Shown here one piece after another: positions 7,751 through 14,862 of a stretch of 64,000 bases of DNA. Both the position numbers and the translations under genes were made by a program. Origin of the DNA: Thermovibrio sp. (GTDB lineage Bacteria > Aquificota > Aquificia > Desulfurobacteriales > Desulfurobacteriaceae); the NCBI GenBank assembly GCA_015490195.1, contig WFYG01000013.1, positions 1 to 64,000 on the forward strand, read 5' to 3'. The notes below the pieces were generated by a model. It was given only the letters and a program-made list of their open reading frames with translations, was not told the origin of the DNA and made no database searches. Every line of letters begins with the position of its first letter. Position 1 is the stretch's first letter.

Positions 7751-9061
7751 GTGGTTTTGAAAAGAGTGGCTTTCTATACCCTTGGTTGCAAGATGAACAT
7801 CCATGAAACGGCCTACATGGAGGAGCAGTTTAAGAAGGCCGGCTACGAGGTTGTTCCATTTGAGGAAGAGGCAGACGTTTACGTTGTTAATACGTGCACA
7901 GTAACCCACACGGCAGACGCAAAGAGTAGAAAGGCTTTAAGAAAGGCGAAACAGAGAAACCCAAAAGCTTTTGTAGTTTCAACCGGGTGCTACTCTGAGG
8001 TTTACCCTGAAGAAGTTGAGAAGGTAAAAGAGGCCGATTTCATAACGGGAAACGTTGAAAAGTTCAGAATTGTTGAGCTTGTTGAGAAGAGGATGAGAGG
8101 GGAGCTCCCCCGGGTTCACGTTAAAGGGGTCTGGAAAGATAAACGGTTCTACCCGTTAACCCTCAGGCAGTTTGAGGGAAAAACGAGGGCTTTTCTAAAG
8201 ATTCAGCAGGGATGTGAACTCTTCTGTTCCTACTGCATAATTCCCAAAGCCCGGGGAGCCATGGTAAGTATGGAGCCTGAGGAAGTCCTGAAACAGGCAG
8301 AGGAACTCATTAAGGCCGACTACAAAGAGATTGTCCTTACAGGAACACACCTTGGAGCCTACGGAATAGACTTTGAAAGGGGCTGGAACCTTGCAAAGCT
8401 GGTCAGGAAACTCACTGAAATTCCCGGGCTTTACAGATTGAGACTCAGCTCAATTGAGCCTTTAGAGTTCACAGAGGAGCTGATAGATGTAATTACTTCA
8501 TCTGAAAAGGTAGCTCCACACTTCCACATACCTCTCCAGAGCGGAAGTAGAACAGTCCTTGAGAGGATGAGGAGGAGATATAGGCCTGAAGACTACAGGA
8601 GAGTTGTTGAAGAAATTGTTAAGAGGAGGCCTGAGAGCTGCATAGGAACAGACGTTATGGTTGGATTTCCCGGTGAAACGGATGAGGAGTTTGAGGAGAC
8701 AAAGAGGCTCATTGAGGAACTACCCTTTGGATATCTCCACGTTTTTCCGTATTCAAAAAGGGAAGGAACAGTTGCGGCTAAGATGAAAGACTCAGTTCCG
8801 CCGGAAGTTAAGAAGGAGAGGGCGAAAATCCTCAGAGAAATTGGCAAAGAGAAGAGCATCGCTTTTAGGAAGCAGTTTTTAGAAAAGGAGCTTGAGGGAT
8901 TGGTTTTAACGGAGCTCTCAGGTGATAGAAGTGTTGCTCTCACCGGAAACTACATAAACGTAATCCTTGACAGGAAACTCCCACCGGGGAAGGTTGTTAA
9001 GTTTAAGCTGAAAGAAGTTGGAGAGAAGAGAGAGGAGAACTATGGAGAGGTTGTTGGTTGA
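7751..9061 (+). CDS. mtaB: tRNA t6A37 methylthiotransferase
   Basis: Radical SAM enzyme that methylthiolates t6A at position 37 of ANN-reading tRNAs. The N-terminal MTTase domain has C13, C49 (NTCTVT) and C80 (STGC); the radical SAM triad is C155-x3-C159-x2-C162. TGTHLGAYG and HIPLQSGS point to MtaB rather than MiaB/RimO. A TRAM-like tail ends the protein. The exact start is uncertain: GTG 7751 lies within the GAGGTG purine patch, so TTG 7757 or GTG 7766 are alternatives. tsaB (t6A synthesis) occurs at 30.8 kb. Confidence 0.93.
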   Translation: MVLKRVAFYTLGCKMNIHETAYMEEQFKKAGYEVVPFEEEADVYVVNTCTVTHTADAKSRKALRKAKQRNPKAFVVSTGCYSEVYPEEVEKVKEADFITGNVEKFRIVELVEKRMRGELPRVHVKGVWKDKRFYPLTLRQFEGKTRAFLKIQQGCELFCSYCIIPKARGAMVSMEPEEVLKQAEELIKADYKEIVLTGTHLGAYGIDFERGWNLAKLVRKLTEIPGLYRLRLSSIEPLEFTEELIDVITSSEKVAPHFHIPLQSGSRTVLERMRRRYRPEDYRRVVEEIVKRRPESCIGTDVMVGFPGETDEEFEETKRLIEELPFGYLHVFPYSKREGTVAAKMKDSVPPEVKKERAKILREIGKEKSIAFRKQFLEKELEGLVLTELSGDRSVALTGNYINVILDRKLPPGKVVKFKLKEVGEKREENYGEVVG

Positions 9062-10151
9062 GCCGTTTTACGTTATGAAAGTCCTTGAGAGGGCAAAGGA
9101 GATTGAGAGGAGCGGGGAAAAAGTTATCCACCTTGAGATAGGGGAGCCCGACCTACCTGTTCCTCAGAAGGTAAAGGAAGAGGCGAAAAAGGCGATAGAT
9201 ACATACGAGCTCAAATACACCGAAAGCGTTGGGATTCTCCCTTTGAGGGAGGCGATAGCCGGATACTATGAGAGGGAATACGGCGTAAAGGTTAAGCCGG
9301 AGCAGGTGATTGTTACTCCGGGGAGCTCCCCCGGCCTCTTAGCCCTTTTAAAAGTTCTGGGAGAAACCCTCGGGGAAATCTCATACACAGACCCGGGGTA
9401 TCCCTGCTACAAGAACATGCTCAAGTTCTTAAACCTTAAAGGGAGAGCAGTAAACGTTTATCCTGAAACCGATTTCAAGGTTAAGCTGGAAAACGTTGAA
9501 ACTCCTGTTCTAATGGTTAACTCCCCATCAAATCCAACGGGAACCATTTACTCAAAAGAGGAACTGAGAGAGCTCTCAGAGAAAACCTTTTTGGTTTCAG
9601 ACGAGATTTACCACGGCCTTACATATTCAGGGAGAGCTCCCTCTGTTTTAGAAGTTACGAGAAACGCCGCCGTTGTTAACGGCTTCTCAAAGTTTTTCCT
9701 TATGACAGGCTGGAGGTTAGGCTGGCTCATCGTTCCAAAGGAGCTCGTTCCAGACCTTACGGCAATCCTCCAGAACATTGTAATCTCTCCGCCAACGGTC
9801 TCACAGATTGCGGCTGTTAAATGTTTTGACAAGGAGGTATTGGAGGAGCTCCGCAGAAACGTTGAAATTTTCAGGAAGAGGAGAGACCTGCTCCTTAAAG
9901 GTTTAAAAGAAATTGGATTTAAGATACCAGCAGAGCCTCAGGGAGCTTTCTACATCTACGCAGACGCCTCAAACTTCACAGACAACAGCTATGAGTTTGC
10001 TTTTGAGGTTCTGGAAAGGGCAAAAGTTGCAATAACACCGGGGAGGGATTTCGGATACAATGGAACTGAGAGGTTCGTCAGGTTCTCTTTCTGCACGGAG
10101 CTCTCAAAAATTGAGGAGGGGCTTGAAAGGCTCAGAAGATACCTGGGGTAG
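9042..10151 (+). CDS. PLP-dependent class I/II aminotransferase
   Basis: Fold-type I aminotransferase of 369 residues. NPTG (164-167), the DEIY segment (187-190) and the PLP lysine K217 in NGFSKFFLMTGWRLGW are all present. The family includes aspartate, aromatic and LL-diaminopimelate aminotransferases; the substrate cannot be read. ATG 9042 was chosen because AGAGGAG lies 5-6 bases upstream; it overlaps mtaB by 20 bases. The gene contains a GGAGCTCC copy in the third reading frame (SSPG, 9322). Confidence 0.88.
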   Translation: MERLLVEPFYVMKVLERAKEIERSGEKVIHLEIGEPDLPVPQKVKEEAKKAIDTYELKYTESVGILPLREAIAGYYEREYGVKVKPEQVIVTPGSSPGLLALLKVLGETLGEISYTDPGYPCYKNMLKFLNLKGRAVNVYPETDFKVKLENVETPVLMVNSPSNPTGTIYSKEELRELSEKTFLVSDEIYHGLTYSGRAPSVLEVTRNAAVVNGFSKFFLMTGWRLGWLIVPKELVPDLTAILQNIVISPPTVSQIAAVKCFDKEVLEELRRNVEIFRKRRDLLLKGLKEIGFKIPAEPQGAFYIYADASNFTDNSYEFAFEVLERAKVAITPGRDFGYNGTERFVRFSFCTELSKIEEGLERLRRYLG

Positions 10152-10154
10152 GGA

Positions 10155-11297
10155 GTGAAGAGGCACTTAGAGAAAAAACTTCCCAAACGGTTCAGTCAGG
10201 ACAGGATCCTTGACATCTTAATGAAGTTCAGAGCTCCCCTCATTATCGGCCTCGTGGCCATAATGGTCTCAACAATTGGCTACATGGTCATCTCAGGCGT
10301 TGACCTGTTAAAGGCCTTCTACATGACAATCCTCACCGTTACAACAATCGGCTACGGCGAAATGTGGAACATGACGGCAAAAGACCGGATTTTCAACCTC
10401 TTTGTTATGACAGTTGGGGTTGGAGCCGTTATGGGCTATTCCCTGGCTGTTCTCATAAACCTTGTAACAAGCGGAGAGCTAAAATCAATTCTGAGGTTTA
10501 GGAAAATGGTAAGCGACATATCAGCTTTAAAGGGGCACTACTTAATCTTCGGATTCAACGACTACGTTGTTGAGCTGATAAGGGAGCTCCATTACTACAG
10601 AATCCCCGTCGTTATCATCTCGAACGACCCGGAATTAGAGGAGTTTGCAAAGGAGCACGAAGTCAGGTTTTACCTGAACCTGAACCCGGCAGACGAAAAT
10701 ACGTTAACTCTTGCAAATATTGAATCGGCAGTTGGGGCAATAGTTGCAACAAAAGATGATTACAGAAACCTTGCAATAACCCTAACTGTTAAAAACGTTG
10801 TGTCAAAGAGCAACATCTACCCGTTCTTCATAATCGGCCTTGTAAAAAACCCGGAGTTTAAAGAGAAGCTGAAATTAGTTGGAGCAGACTACGTTGAAAC
10901 AATCCCGTCAATCATCTCAAAGAGGGTGGCAATTCTTGCCAGAAAGCCACCGATTTTCGGAGAGCGATCCCTCTTAGAGGAAATTCTCTTCGGGGAACAC
11001 ACGTTTATAGACATAGAGGAGTTTGTAGTCCAGCCGGACTCCCCCGTTGTTAACAAAACCCTGAAAGAGTTAGACCTCAGAAAACGGTTCGGAATAACGG
11101 TTGTTGCTGTAAAAAAGGCAGACGGCAGAGTAATCTTCACTCCCGGTGGGGATACAGTTATTGAACCTTTAGATGTTCTGGTTGTGGTGGCGCCAAAGGA
11201 GAAGCTGAAAGAAGCAGTTAAGGTCCTCTTTAAAGGTAAGATAACTTCAAGGAGTGCAATGCTTAAGAGGAAGCTGAAAGAGAGGCTTGGAGGTTAG
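10155..11297 (+). CDS. K+ channel with cytoplasmic RCK (TrkA-N/TrkA-C) domains
   Basis: Two membrane segments (~27-47 and ~77-105) flank a pore with the filter TTIGYGE (63-69). A TrkA-N Rossmann domain follows (~127-245) and a TrkA-C domain forms the end. This is the MthK/Kch-like layout of ligand-gated potassium channels. The nucleotide loop is degenerate: GFNDYV (133-138) instead of GxGxxG, so NAD binding may be altered or lost. GTG 10155 starts 3 bases after the aminotransferase. A small membrane protein follows at once. Confidence 0.9.
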   Translation: MKRHLEKKLPKRFSQDRILDILMKFRAPLIIGLVAIMVSTIGYMVISGVDLLKAFYMTILTVTTIGYGEMWNMTAKDRIFNLFVMTVGVGAVMGYSLAVLINLVTSGELKSILRFRKMVSDISALKGHYLIFGFNDYVVELIRELHYYRIPVVIISNDPELEEFAKEHEVRFYLNLNPADENTLTLANIESAVGAIVATKDDYRNLAITLTVKNVVSKSNIYPFFIIGLVKNPEFKEKLKLVGADYVETIPSIISKRVAILARKPPIFGERSLLEEILFGEHTFIDIEEFVVQPDSPVVNKTLKELDLRKRFGITVVAVKKADGRVIFTPGGDTVIEPLDVLVVVAPKEKLKEAVKVLFKGKITSRSAMLKRKLKERLGG

Positions 11298-11299
11298 TT

Positions 11300-11650
11300 A
11301 TGGACTGGGGGAAAGTGGGAACGGCGTTTTTCATAATGATGTCTCTAACAACAACTGTAGGGTTCGTTGTTGACAGAGACCCTTACGAACTGATTGCCTC
11401 TGTTACATTTAACCTGATCGCAACCCTTTTAAAGGTTGGAAGCAAGAAGACCCTGAGCGCAGAGCTCCTCGCAACCAGCCTTGCGGCAGACCTCCACCTG
11501 ATACCGGCCTTAATCTTCTACGAGATGGGCTCAAGGAGCTCTTTAATTGAAGCCCTTGCCTGGGGAGCTCTGGTGGCAAACGTCTTCTCGGTTATCCTCC
11601 TCATAACAGAAACGGTAATTGAGTCAAAAGAGGAAGAGTGGTGGAGCTAA
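11300..11650 (+). CDS. Small membrane protein following a K+ channel (DUF6394-like)
   Basis: 116 residues, ATG 11300 right after the channel gene and preceded by GGAGG. It begins with a conserved-looking SLTTTVGFVVDRDPYE segment and has about three hydrophobic stretches (~8-24, ~30-47 and ~85-105), ending in an acidic tail. I recall similar proteins (DUF6394) beside channel or TrkA-type genes, so an accessory role in potassium handling is possible but unproven. Its stop overlaps the convergent gene by 3 bases. Confidence 0.75.
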   Translation: MDWGKVGTAFFIMMSLTTTVGFVVDRDPYELIASVTFNLIATLLKVGSKKTLSAELLATSLAADLHLIPALIFYEMGSRSSLIEALAWGALVANVFSVILLITETVIESKEEEWWS

Positions 11651-12375
11651 ATCTCCACCACCTTTACGTAAACTCTCCTGTTTGCAGGGTTTTCAGGGAA
11701 AATTTGAACAACCTCTCCTTTGAGGAACAGTCCCTCATCCATCAGCGGAGCTACAAGGTCTGCAACCTCCCGCCTCATGTAGCCAATCTTCCTGCCGTCT
11801 CTCGTTAGGAACTTAACAGCAAGCCTGTGGTTGGGGTTCTCTTCCCGAACGACAAAAACGGGCTCGCCAGCGGAAACATCTTCCGGGTAAATCTCCCCGT
11901 GGCCGTCTCCAGCAACCCGTGTGTAGTAGCCGTTTTTAAGGAGTTCCCTTAAATCAATCTCCCTCTCTTTAAGAACCCTCTCAAACTCTTCCCTTAAAAC
12001 GCCCTCATACTCAAAGGCCTTAGCTCCCTCTAAGGAGAGGTTGAGAGCTCTTTCCTCAGAAAGAAGCTCAGAAACGGCGAAAATTCCAAGCCTTACGGCT
12101 ACAGTTCCACCTTTAGAGAGAACAACTGCCGCCTCAAGGGGAGCTCCGCCGAAAGCAAGCCCAACAGCCCTTGCAACGGTTAAAACGAGGCCGTAATTCC
12201 TCTGGCTCTCCGGGAAAACACCAGTCTTCTTAATTCCCACCTTAACGGGGGCTCCTAAAACCACCATTTCCTGGTAAACGTCAACCGCTCCACATTCAGA
12301 GAAAGAGAGCATTCCCAAAGGCTCAGTTTCAGAGAGGAAAATCTCCCTCTCTCCAAGCTTTAAACTGTAAATCAC
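11647..12375 (-). CDS. Unknown protein with C-terminal HIRAN-like domain
   Basis: About 242 residues. The last ~75 match the HIRAN pattern: GEPVFVVREENPNH, then DGRKIGYMRREVADLVAPLMD and a final beta strand. HIRAN domains bind DNA 3' ends in helicase-like HLTF, but stand-alone versions of unknown job are common. The first ~165 residues are not recognised; they include a Gly/Ala-rich stretch (GLAFGGAPLEAAVVL). GTG 12375 has GAGGG 5 bases upstream, better than TTG 12387. It is divergent from hemB. A second protein ending in a similar domain lies at 19.3-21.0 kb. Confidence 0.75.
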   Translation of the reverse strand: MIYSLKLGEREIFLSETEPLGMLSFSECGAVDVYQEMVVLGAPVKVGIKKTGVFPESQRNYGLVLTVARAVGLAFGGAPLEAAVVLSKGGTVAVRLGIFAVSELLSEERALNLSLEGAKAFEYEGVLREEFERVLKEREIDLRELLKNGYYTRVAGDGHGEIYPEDVSAGEPVFVVREENPNHRLAVKFLTRDGRKIGYMRREVADLVAPLMDEGLFLKGEVVQIFPENPANRRVYVKVVEI

Positions 12376-12463
12376 GGCTTCCCTCAAAAACGGTTAACCA
12401 GAAAACTTAGAAGTTCTGAAATCTAACGGTTAGAAAAAACGCTTCAGCTTTTTGCGAAAACGC

Positions 12464-12469
12464 TATAAT
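12464..12469 (+). promoter_or_regulatory. Promoter -10 box of hemB
   Basis: A perfect TATAAT lies 31 bases before the hemB ATG, in the 112-base gap between two divergent genes. The -35 region 17 bases upstream (GCTTCA) is weak. The hemB RBS GGAGGAGG (12489-12496) follows. Confidence 0.6.
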
Positions 12470-12499
12470 TGAAGACCGACCAAAGAGAAGGAGGAGGCC

Positions 12500-13498
12500 A
12501 TGCTGACAGGGAAGTTCCCGGAGCTCCGCCTAAGGAGGCTCAGGAAGAACGAGAACATAAGGAGAATGGTAAGAGAAACTGTTTTGACTCCCAACGACTT
12601 TATATACCCGATTTTCGTTGTTGAGGGAGAGAACGTTAAAGAGGAAATCCCGTCAATGCCGGGGCAGTTCAGGTATTCAGTAGACAGGCTTCCAGAGATT
12701 GGAGAGAAGGTTTTAAAACTTGGAATTCCCGCAGTAATCCTCTTTGGAATCCCAGAACACAAGGACGAGCTTGGCTCAGACTCATACTCAGAAGAGGGAA
12801 TAATCCAGAGGGCAGTAAGGAAGCTGAAAAAGGAACTGCCGGAACTCTACGTAATCACGGACGTCTGCTTCTGCGAGTACACGTCCCACGGCCACTGCGG
12901 GTATCTGGCCTGCTCTGGGGAGGTCTGCGACGTTGACAATGATAAAACCTTGGAGCTCCTCAAGAAACAGGTCGTATCCCACGCCTCTGCTGGAGCCGAC
13001 ATGGTAGCTCCCTCTGGAATGATGGACGGAATGATAAAGGCCATAAGGGAAGGGCTTGACGCTGCAGGATTTACAGACATTCCAATAATGTCTTACGCCG
13101 CTAAGTACGCATCTGCCTACTACGGCCCTTTTAGAGACGCAGCCGAATCTGCTCCCGCCTTTGGAGACAGGAGAACCTACCAGATGGATCCTGCAAACTT
13201 CAACGAGGCCTTAAGAGAAGTAGCCTTAGACATTCAGGAGGGAGCAGATATCGTAATGGTTAAGCCGGCACTTGCCTATATGGACGTTATAAGGGCCGTT
13301 AAAGAGACCTTTAAATACCCGACGGCGGCCTACAACGTCAGCGGAGAGTATTCAATGGTTAAGGCCGCAGCGATGAAGGGCTGGATAGACGAGAGGAGAA
13401 TCGTTCTTGAAACTCTAACGGCAATGAAGAGGGCAGGAGCCGACTTAATCCTCACTTACCACGCCTTAGACGCTGCAAAGTGGCTTAGAGAGGAATAG
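12500..13498 (+). CDS. hemB: Delta-aminolevulinic acid dehydratase (porphobilinogen synthase)
   Basis: Condenses two 5-aminolevulinate molecules to porphobilinogen for heme and corrinoid synthesis. Catalytic lysines are K202 ([10 protein letters not shown]) and K255 (MVKPALAY). The cysteine zinc site is present (C123, C125, C133 in [14 protein letters not shown]), marking a zinc-type enzyme. At 332 residues it is full length. ATG 12500 has an excellent RBS, GGAGGAGG, and a TATAAT promoter upstream. Confidence 0.97.
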   Translation: MLTGKFPELRLRRLRKNENIRRMVRETVLTPNDFIYPIFVVEGENVKEEIPSMPGQFRYSVDRLPEIGEKVLKLGIPAVILFGIPEHKDELGSDSYSEEGIIQRAVRKLKKELPELYVITDVCFCEYTSHGHCGYLACSGEVCDVDNDKTLELLKKQVVSHASAGADMVAPSGMMDGMIKAIREGLDAAGFTDIPIMSYAAKYASAYYGPFRDAAESAPAFGDRRTYQMDPANFNEALREVALDIQEGADIVMVKPALAYMDVIRAVKETFKYPTAAYNVSGEYSMVKAAAMKGWIDERRIVLETLTAMKRAGADLILTYHALDAAKWLREE

Positions 13499-13499
13499 C

Positions 13500-13742
13500 T
13501 TGAGCCCTACAGTACACAGGGAAAAGGGTTTCCGGTTCTTCTTCTACTCAAACGAAGGGCTGGAACCACCGCACATACACGTAGTTAAAGGAGGGAACGA
13601 GGCGAAAATCTGGTTAATGCCTGAAGTATCGGTGGCAGAGAACTACGGCTTCTCCCGTAAAGAACTCAACACTATACTTGATATAGTAAAGGCAAACCTT
13701 GAAAAGTTTTTAGAGGAATACTACAGATGGCACGGAGAGTAG
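13500..13742 (+). CDS. DUF4160 domain protein
   Basis: 80 residues. It opens with GFRFFFYSNEG then EPPHIHVVKG, the hallmark 'PPHIHV' of DUF4160, and continues with the W-x-M-P segment and a helical end (LEEYYRWHG). TTG 13500 is 1 base after hemB with AGAGGA upstream. DUF4160 genes are often followed by a DUF2442 gene, as here, with a 16-base overlap. The pair resembles toxin-antitoxin or small regulatory modules in size and layout, but I know of no established function. Confidence 0.85.
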   Translation: MSPTVHREKGFRFFFYSNEGLEPPHIHVVKGGNEAKIWLMPEVSVAENYGFSRKELNTILDIVKANLEKFLEEYYRWHGE

Positions 13743-13999
13743 GAGACATTGGAGTAAAGAAAATCCGGTTCACCAATGAAAGAATATACTTTGAGCTGAA
13801 AGACGGTAGAGAAATCGGAGTTCCTCTTGAGTGGTTCCCAAGGTTAAAAGAGGCTTCTCCCAAAGAGAGGGAAAACTATTACCTGACAGCAAACGGAACA
13901 GGAGTTCACTGGGATAGCTTAGACGAGGACATCTCCATTAAATACTTGTTAGGTGAAAAGCTCTACCTGTTAGACGAAACTCCAGACCACGTTAGATAA
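13727..13999 (+). CDS. DUF2442 domain protein
   Basis: 90 residues: a small beta-rich domain with FELKDGREIGVPLEWFPRL and GTGVHWDSLDEDISIKYLL, which are DUF2442 hallmarks. ATG 13727 overlaps the DUF4160 gene by 16 bases, so the two are co-translated. DUF2442 has been likened to small DNA-binding or antitoxin-like folds; here the role is open. A promoter for rpsU begins just downstream. Confidence 0.85.
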   Translation: MARRVGDIGVKKIRFTNERIYFELKDGREIGVPLEWFPRLKEASPKERENYYLTANGTGVHWDSLDEDISIKYLLGEKLYLLDETPDHVR

Positions 14000-14007
14000 A
14001 ACATCGG

Positions 14008-14036
14008 TGGACAAAGCAATACAACAATCATATAAT
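14008..14036 (+). promoter_or_regulatory. Promoter of rpsU
   Basis: TGGACA (14008-14013, 5 of 6 to consensus) and TATAAT (14031-14036) are separated by 17 bases. The rpsU start lies 40 bases downstream of the -10 box, with AGGAGG at 14061-14066. This is one of the clearest sigma-70-type promoters in the window. Confidence 0.75.
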
Positions 14037-14075
14037 TGCCTCTGCGAAAAACCCTGAAAAAGGAGGCGATGCTTT

Positions 14076-14303
14076 ATGGCAACAGTTTACGTTAGGGACG
14101 GAGAACCTTTTGAGAAGGCACTTAAAAGGTTCAAGAAGCTCTGCGAAAAGGAAGGAATCCTTACAGAGATTAAGAGGAGAGAGTACTACGAGAAGCCCTC
14201 TGAGAAGAGGAAGAGAAAGGCAATGGCCGCAAGGAAGAGGCTGATTAAAGCCCTCAAGAAGCGTGGTCTTCTTCCACCAAAGGGCAAGAAGAAGAAAAAG
14301 TAA
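14076..14303 (+). CDS. rpsU: 30S ribosomal protein S21
   Basis: 75 residues. The family body [22 protein letters not shown] and the basic KPSEKRKRK region are clear, followed by a lysine-rich tail (KGKKKKK). S21 is a small-subunit protein near the mRNA/anti-SD contact and is absent from many bacterial lineages. ATG 14076 follows AGGAGG; another ATG at 14069 is out of frame. The gene leads a two-gene operon with yqeY, a common bacterial arrangement. Confidence 0.95.
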   Translation: MATVYVRDGEPFEKALKRFKKLCEKEGILTEIKRREYYEKPSEKRKRKAMAARKRLIKALKKRGLLPPKGKKKKK

Positions 14304-14316
14304 TTAAGGAGAGAAA

Positions 14317-14760
14317 ATGGGCTTAAAGGAGCGCCTGAAGGCCGATATGAAAGAGGCCATGAAGGCCAAAGATAAGATTAAACTCTCTACAATCAGGATG
14401 ATTAATTCTCTTATAAAGAACGCCGAGATTGAGAAGAGAGGAGAGCTGACAGACGAGGAGATTATCCAGCTCCTTATGAAGTATGCGAAGCAGAGGAAAG
14501 AGTCTATTGAGATGTACGAGAAGGGGGGCAGGCAGGACCTTGTTGAAAAGGAAAAGGCCGAGCTTGCCGTTGTTGAGTCTTACCTGCCCAAGCAGATGAG
14601 CGAAGAGGAGATTAGAGAGATAGTAAAACAGACCATTGAGGAAGTTGGAGCCTCTTCTGTTAAGGACATGGGAAAGGTTATGAAGGCCGTTATGCCAAAA
14701 GTTAAAGGAAGGGCAGACGGCTCAGTTGTCAACAGGATAGTTAAGGAGTTGCTTACATAA
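14317..14760 (+). CDS. yqeY: GatB/YqeY domain protein
   Basis: 147 residues matching the YqeY family (MGLKERLKADMKEAMKAKDK at the N-terminus; ELAVVESYLPKQMSEEEI in the middle). It resembles the tRNA-binding C-terminal domain of GatB, but its cellular role is unsettled. It lies 13 bases after rpsU with AAGGAGAG before ATG 14317, so it is co-transcribed with the ribosomal gene. Confidence 0.93.
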   Translation: MGLKERLKADMKEAMKAKDKIKLSTIRMINSLIKNAEIEKRGELTDEEIIQLLMKYAKQRKESIEMYEKGGRQDLVEKEKAELAVVESYLPKQMSEEEIREIVKQTIEEVGASSVKDMGKVMKAVMPKVKGRADGSVVNRIVKELLT

Positions 14761-14769
14761 GGAATTTGG

Positions 14770-14775
14770 TATAAT
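14770..14775 (+). promoter_or_regulatory. Possible promoter -10 box of mutS2
   Basis: A perfect TATAAT 10 bases after the yqeY stop and 87 bases before the mutS2 ATG. TTGCTT at 14749-14754 gives a 15-base spacing, shorter than ideal, so activity is uncertain. Confidence 0.45.
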
Positions 14776-14862
14776 GTTAATCACTGAAAGCTGGTGCCTC
14801 GCTTCTTTGGGTAATTGGAGGGGGGTCTTCATATTACGTTCAAAGGAGCGGGGCACCTTCTA

